NCBI GenBank assembly: GCA_041666465.1
Contig: JBAYGX010000029.1
Span: 1-14,624 of the forward strand
Length of the DNA stretch: 14,624 nucleotides
Reading direction: 5' to 3'
Source: XYC2-FULL-41-22 sp041666465
Lineage (GTDB): Bacteria; Patescibacteriota; Gracilibacteria; UBA1369; UBA12470
Below, piece by piece: positions 12,442 through 14,624 of the stretch. Below the pieces are notes generated by a model. That model had not been told where the DNA came from. It saw nothing but the letters and a program-made list of their open reading frames with translations, and did not search any database. Made by a program: the position numbers and the translations under genes. Within the stretch, counting starts at the first letter, position 1, and each line of letters opens with the position of its first letter.

Positions 12442-14293
12442 TGGGTTTGATCCGCTTTTGTTTTTCAGAAAGACTGTCGCAAGTCAGAAAGATGTCAGTT
12501 TTTTGCATGGCGGGCAGTGGTCGATTTTAGGCTTTAATCCAGTTAAAAAACTTGTTACGCGCGACTGGAAAAAAGTTGTTTGTCCTAAGACGGGTATTGC
12601 CATTGGATGTTTTTCGTACGATGGCGATTTGCATGTGAATTATTATGAGGATTTTTTGCGTTACGATAATTTTAACAAGAAAATCTTCACGAGCGTTCCT
12701 GCAAAAATTAAGTCGATTTGGAAAACTCCGTGTGCTTATCGTGAAAATATTGTTACGGGTTTCAAGCCTGAAATGTCCAAGCGCGATTACGACAAGGCTT
12801 ACAAGAAAATTCAGGAATATATCCTGGAAGGTGATATTTATCAGGTGAATTTAACACACAGGCTTGTTGCGAATTTCGATGGTAATAAGGGGCGAAGGTC
12901 GAAAGCGCCCTCCGCCCTAGCGGACTTGTTTTGTAAAATTCTAGAAACAAATCCTGCGCCGTTTGCGGCTTATCTCGATTGCGGAGATACTAAGGTTTTG
13001 AGTGCGTCGCCAGAGAGATTTTTGCGTCTTGAAGGTGATAAAATCTATACATGCCCGGTTAAAGGAACCCGTCCCCGGGGACGGACTCCTCTTGAAGATA
13101 TTAAGTTGCGAGATGAGCTTATCGCGAGCAAAAAAGAGGAGGCCGAACTCAATATGATAACGGATTTGTTAAGGAACGATATCGGGCAAGTGAGCGAGAT
13201 TGGAAGCGTAAAAGTTGTTAAGCACAGGGCGCTACAAAAATGTCCGACGGTTTGGCACACATATTCGGAGGTTGTAGGTCGGCTACGCGATGGTCTGAGT
13301 GCGGTTGATTTGTTGCATGCATGTTTCCCCGGAGGTTCAATCACCGGCTGTCCAAAAAAAAGATCGATGGAAATTATCGACGAGCTTGAGCCGGTTAAAA
13401 GGGGTGTTTATACCGGTGCTATCGGATATATAGACTCAAATGGCGACATGGATACCAATATTGTGATCCGGACTCTTGTGGCTCATGATGGGAAATTATT
13501 TCTGAATGTCGGAGGCGGGATTGTTGCCGATTCGACTTGCGAGTCCGAATACGAAGAGACGCTTGATAAGGCGAAATCTTTTTTGAGATTAAAAGAAACT
13601 TCGGCGATTTTTGATCCTGCGAATAAAAAAGTGCGTGGGGTTTTTGAGACTATGCGTACTTATAACGGCAAGATTTTTGAGCTTGATGCGCATCTCGAGC
13701 GACTTAAGAACTCCGCAAAAATTATTGGCATGAAATTGCCTTATAAATTGAGTGAAATCAAGAAGATGATTCTTGAAACTCCGGTTTCGCGCGAGGTGAT
13801 TGTCAAAGTCGTCGCAACGCCAAATGATGTTGCGATTAAGGTGAGTCCTCTTGTAATCGATCCGATTATTTACAAAGGCGTGAGTGCAACTTTTTATAAA
13901 ATCGAAAGGCGAAAACCGAAAGCGAAAGCTCTACCTTACAATAAAAGTTTTGAGGCGCATGAGTATGCGATTTCGCGAGGCTTCTATGAGTCGTTATTGG
14001 TTAACAAGAAAGGTTTCGTAAAAGAAGGTGCTTATTCGAATTTGTTCTGGGTAAAAGACGGGCAAGTTTTTACGGTTGGTCGTGGAGTTTTGGAAGGTGT
14101 GACGCGCTCAATCGTTTGCAAATCGGTACCGGTTCGTTTTGCGGAAATAACACCTGCGAAACTGAAAAAGGCGGATGAGGTTTTTATTACAAAAACTTCT
14201 ACGGGAGTTGTGCCGATAACCGAGATTGATGGAGTAAAAATCGAGAGTGGAAAGACGACTAAAATGCTTATGAAACTACTTCCGACGATTTGA
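12416..14293 (+). CDS. pabBC: Fused aminodeoxychorismate synthase component I and aminodeoxychorismate lyase
   Basis: Makes p-aminobenzoate from chorismate and PabA-derived ammonia in one chain of 625 residues. Residues 1-395 are the chorismate-binding domain: GDIYQVNLTHR (139-149), SASPERF (196-202), VKGTRPRG (215-222), EEAELNMITDLLRND (241-255), FPGGSITGCPKKRS (304-317) and GGGIVADS (366-373). Lys216 in VKGT is the residue typical of PabB; anthranilate synthases have Ala there. Residues ~405-625 are a class IV PLP domain: VFETMRTYNGKIFELDAHLERL (from 409), Lys504 in KALPYNK as the likely cofactor lysine, VKEGAYSNLFWV (535-546) and GVLEGVTRS (557-565). This is the lyase that releases pyruvate. 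A palindromic repeat adds GRRSKAPSA at 159-167. The ATG at 12416 lies inside pabA, a 26-bp overlap favouring coupled translation. Confidence 0.93.
   Translation: MKLHRVKISGFDPLLFFRKTVASQKDVSFLHGGQWSILGFNPVKKLVTRDWKKVVCPKTGIAIGCFSYDGDLHVNYYEDFLRYDNFNKKIFTSVPAKIKSIWKTPCAYRENIVTGFKPEMSKRDYDKAYKKIQEYILEGDIYQVNLTHRLVANFDGNKGRRSKAPSALADLFCKILETNPAPFAAYLDCGDTKVLSASPERFLRLEGDKIYTCPVKGTRPRGRTPLEDIKLRDELIASKKEEAELNMITDLLRNDIGQVSEIGSVKVVKHRALQKCPTVWHTYSEVVGRLRDGLSAVDLLHACFPGGSITGCPKKRSMEIIDELEPVKRGVYTGAIGYIDSNGDMDTNIVIRTLVAHDGKLFLNVGGGIVADSTCESEYEETLDKAKSFLRLKETSAIFDPANKKVRGVFETMRTYNGKIFELDAHLERLKNSAKIIGMKLPYKLSEIKKMILETPVSREVIVKVVATPNDVAIKVSPLVIDPIIYKGVSATFYKIERRKPKAKALPYNKSFEAHEYAISRGFYESLLVNKKGFVKEGAYSNLFWVKDGQVFTVGRGVLEGVTRSIVCKSVPVRFAEITPAKLKKADEVFITKTSTGVVPITEIDGVKIESGKTTKMLMKLLPTI
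12890..12917 (+). repeat. 28-bp in-frame palindromic repeat, copy in pabB
   Basis: Same element as at 12358-12385, in the same reading frame, giving G-R-R-S-K-A-P-S-A. It lies in a loop between QVNLTHRLVANF and the LFCKILETNPAP helix. The only differences from the pabA copy are three adjacent bases in the loop (GCG instead of ACT); both arms are unchanged. Confidence 0.7.
13069..13084. repeat. 16-bp perfect palindrome in the pabB active-site codons
   Basis: CCGTCCCCGGGGACGG is a perfect 16-bp palindrome covering the codons of RPRGR (residues 219-223), part of the conserved KGTRPRG motif. The codons CCC, CGG, GGA and CGG are GC-rich for this region. The protein motif is ancestral, so this is not an inserted peptide. 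Confidence 0.6.
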
Positions 14294-14318
14294 CAAATTG
14301 CCCGAAAACTATTATTGT
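14290..14318 (+). promoter_or_regulatory. Promoter of the final small gene
   Basis: A perfect TTGACA (14290-14295) overlaps the pabBC stop codon and is followed after exactly 17 bp by TATTGT (14313-14318), four of six bases of the -10 box. The start near 14325 leaves a leader of about 17 nt to the ATG at 14342. Confidence 0.5.
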
Positions 14319-14341
14319 AAACTCAACTTTTAGAGAATTTT

Positions 14342-14578
14342 ATGAAAATTGGTCCTGTTCAATCTATCTTGAATGCAAAAGATCCTCCAGAGATAAGACG
14401 CGATGACAATCCTCGTGAACAATCTCACGGAAGGGATAGACGCGAACCTGATGATACAGGCGCTACGAATGAGTCACTTGATGAATTAATGGACCCCCAA
14501 CCACCTTTGTTTATTGAACCTGCTACCATATCAGCTCGCGTTGCTGCCAATGCATATAAGGCAACGTCTGACGAGTAG
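14342..14578 (+). CDS. Hypothetical charged protein, 78 aa
   Basis: Not recognised. The 78-residue product is strongly charged and probably disordered through residues 14-50, with many Asp, Glu, Arg and Pro (DPPEIRRDDNPREQSHGRDR). It ends with a more ordered helix-like segment, ATISARVAANAYKATSDE. It has no cysteine, signal peptide or membrane helix. The ATG at 14342 lies behind a good promoter but has no Shine-Dalgarno sequence; the gene ends with TAG. The last 46 bases of the window after it hold no feature I can support. Confidence 0.5.
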   Translation: MKIGPVQSILNAKDPPEIRRDDNPREQSHGRDRREPDDTGATNESLDELMDPQPPLFIEPATISARVAANAYKATSDE

Positions 14579-14624
14579 ATTTATATCTTCACTTTCTGCA
14601 ACTTAAGCAAAAATCCGATCAGAT

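Noticed and set aside
1..14624. Alternative genetic code with TGA as glycine (Gracilibacteria)
   Set aside because: Core domains have no in-frame TGA, and TGA ends several genes at the expected family C-terminus.

Overview
The window reads as a bacterial chromosome segment, most likely from a Patescibacteria (CPR) lineage such as Peregrinibacteria. That placement is an inference. It rests on moderate GC with dense, tightly packed genes, almost no Shine-Dalgarno sequences, a TrmB-family regulator and a small two-helix membrane protein of types I associate with CPR genomes, and an archaeal-type NMN adenylyltransferase. TGA is used as a normal stop (for example at 296, 4181 and 14293), so the Gracilibacteria code does not apply.

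Left part (1-2225): the 3' end of an adenine deaminase gene on the + strand meets a minus-strand cluster tail to tail. The cluster is NAD kinase, a PPC/DUF296-domain protein and an unrecognised 209-residue protein.

Centre (2226-9847): an NAD locus. A divergent region separates NAD kinase from a 604-residue protein that looks like a class V (fold type I) PLP enzyme of unknown substrate. This gene overlaps tail to tail by 62 bp with a TrmB-family regulator. The regulator is divergent from a + strand run of nicotinate phosphoribosyltransferase, nicotinamidase, NAD synthetase and NadM-type adenylyltransferase. With NAD kinase these give an unbroken route: nicotinamide, nicotinate, NaMN, NaAD, NAD, NADP. 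The regulator has a good sigma70-type promoter with dyad symmetry around its -35 box, which suggests autoregulation and control of the operon.

Right part (9850-11664): a TspO/MBR membrane protein follows under its own extended -10 promoter. After it come a GC-rich palindromic patch, an unrecognised 194-residue protein, and two small minus-strand genes (winged-helix-like and two-helix membrane proteins). A decayed copy of the end of the second gene lies nearby.

Far right (11698-14578): a p-aminobenzoate module. pabA overlaps a fused pabB-pabC gene. Both carry the same 28-nt palindromic repeat inserted in the same reading frame, and pabA has a second, different palindrome-like insertion. A short charged hypothetical protein follows under a clear TTGACA promoter.

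Most likely novelties: the in-frame palindromic repeats in the pab genes, the unassigned PLP-fold protein in the NAD locus, and the shrunken glutaminase domain of NadE. No tRNA, rRNA, CRISPR array, transposase or convincing intrinsic terminator was seen.
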